Assembly (NCBI GenBank): GCA_946480125.1 | Contig: CAMLIY010000068.1 | Span: 1 to 13,321, forward strand | Reading direction: 5' to 3' | Length of the DNA stretch: 13,321 nt | DNA from: an uncultured Asticcacaulis sp. | GTDB lineage: Bacteria; Pseudomonadota; Alphaproteobacteria; Caulobacterales; Caulobacteraceae | Shown here: piece after piece, positions 12,739 through 13,321 of the stretch | How positions within the stretch are numbered: position 1 is the stretch's first letter | Layout of the letters: every line of letters begins with the position of its first letter | The notes under the pieces: generated by a model | Databases searched by the model: none | Told to the model about the DNA's origin: nothing | The model's input: the letters and a program-made list of their open reading frames with translations, nothing else | Program-made: the position numbers and the translations under genes

Positions 12739-13321
12739 TTAAGCTGTCTTCGCCTTCGGAGCGGGCGACAACCAAGCCGGCAAGGGCTCGCGTGCCATCA
12801 TCTCTTCATAGCTCGGTCGAGGACGCACGATCGACCAGTCGGCGTCACGCACCAACACCTCCGGCGCGAGTGGCCGCGAATTATATTCGCTGCCCATTAC
12901 TGCGCCATAGGCCCCGGCGCTCATGAAGGAGACGAGATCGCCCGCTTCCATCACCGGCATTTCCCGGCCACGTGTGAAGGTATCGCCGGTCTCGCAAATC
13001 GGCCCCACCACATCATAGGTCGCCGTCTCGTTCCCCGGACGGGCGACAGGCCGGATATCATGGAAGGCATCGTAAAGCGCTGGGCGCAGCAGGTCGTTCA
13101 TCGCCGCGTCGAGCACCAGAAACTGCTGGCCGCTATCTTCGCGCTCATGGACATGGATGACTTTCGAGATCAGCACACCGGCATTGGCGGCGATCAGGCG
13201 ACCCGGTTCAAACGTATAGCGCACACCTAGATTGCCGGCGGCCAGGGCCGCCATTTCGGCATAGTCGGCCACGCTGGCCGGTTCTTTCTGGTTGAAATAG
13301 GGCACGCCCAGGCCGCCACCG
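12739..13321 (-). CDS. lysA: Diaminopimelate decarboxylase, C-terminal part (5' end outside window)
   Basis: PLP-dependent decarboxylase making L-lysine from meso-diaminopimelate, the last lysine step, in the cytoplasm. The frame stays open to the right edge, where GGGLGVPYFNQKEP is read. This is the glycine-rich PLP-phosphate loop at about mid-protein, so roughly half is visible. Further motifs are FEPGRLIAANAGVLISKV, then GPICETGDTF, the usual CESGD with the active-site Cys contributed across the dimer. GAYGAVMGSEYNSRPLAPEVLV contains the PLP-contacting Tyr. The C-terminal tail PLPAWLSPAPKAKTA is ordinary. A GTG at 13305 could be mistaken for a start, but it is an internal Val of the motif. 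The DUF4175-like gene follows after 19 nt and is probably co-transcribed. Confidence 0.96.
   Translation of the reverse strand, partial: GGGLGVPYFNQKEPASVADYAEMAALAAGNLGVRYTFEPGRLIAANAGVLISKVIHVHEREDSGQQFLVLDAAMNDLLRPALYDAFHDIRPVARPGNETATYDVVGPICETGDTFTRGREMPVMEAGDLVSFMSAGAYGAVMGSEYNSRPLAPEVLVRDADWSIVRPRPSYEEMMAREPLPAWLSPAPKAKTA

Noticed and set aside
1..13321. A search for a defence island, toxin-antitoxin pair, prophage, transposon or CRISPR array.
   Set aside because: Every sizeable gene falls in a metabolic, transport or regulatory family. No transposase, integrase, regularly spaced repeats or paired small genes were seen.

Overview
The window is about 13.3 kb of chromosomal DNA with fairly high G+C, dense genes on both strands and short intergenic gaps. 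Protein character (an RhlE-type helicase with a long basic tail, a lysA next to a DUF4175-like gene, an ECF41 sigma factor beside a carboxymuconolactone decarboxylase-fold gene, ASADH sequence type) points to an alphaproteobacterium, most likely Caulobacterales and perhaps Asticcacaulis. This placement rests on recalled family patterns, not on a search. I see no rRNA, tRNA, CRISPR array, insertion sequence or prophage gene.

Layout. At the left edge lies a nearly complete DEAD-box RNA helicase (+, 5' end cut by the window), closed by a strong perfect hairpin. Next is a 653-residue lipoprotein M1 aminopeptidase of the leukotriene-A4-hydrolase type (+). It converges on a two-gene leftward operon: a 2-keto-4-pentenoate hydratase-like gene followed by a PfkB-family 2-keto-3-deoxygluconate kinase. 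A LacI-type palindrome precedes this operon. Divergent from it is a rightward pair: an AhpD-like protein and an ECF41-type sigma factor with a fused SnoaL-like C-terminal domain. Upstream of the pair is a near-perfect match to the recalled ECF41 promoter. A serine beta-lactamase-like hydrolase (+) follows and converges on rarD (-).

The right third holds asd (-), preceded in the same direction by a single-domain response regulator. A thioredoxin-reductase-like flavoprotein without the redox CxxC is divergent from the regulator. The flavoprotein ends 3 bp from the stop of a convergent, apparently truncated DUF4175-type membrane protein gene. That gene lies directly downstream of lysA (-), whose N-terminal part is outside the window.

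How the genes relate. asd and lysA act in the same aspartate-to-lysine/diaminopimelate pathway but are not in one operon. The hydratase/kinase pair looks like part of sugar-acid catabolism under carbon-source control. The AhpD/ECF41 pair fits a known but poorly understood stress-type module in which the sigma factor probably controls its own operon. The features most worth following are the ECF41 module with its promoter, the truncated DUF4175 gene at the flavoprotein junction, the CxxC-less flavoprotein, and the Met-to-Gln change in the aminopeptidase's exopeptidase motif.
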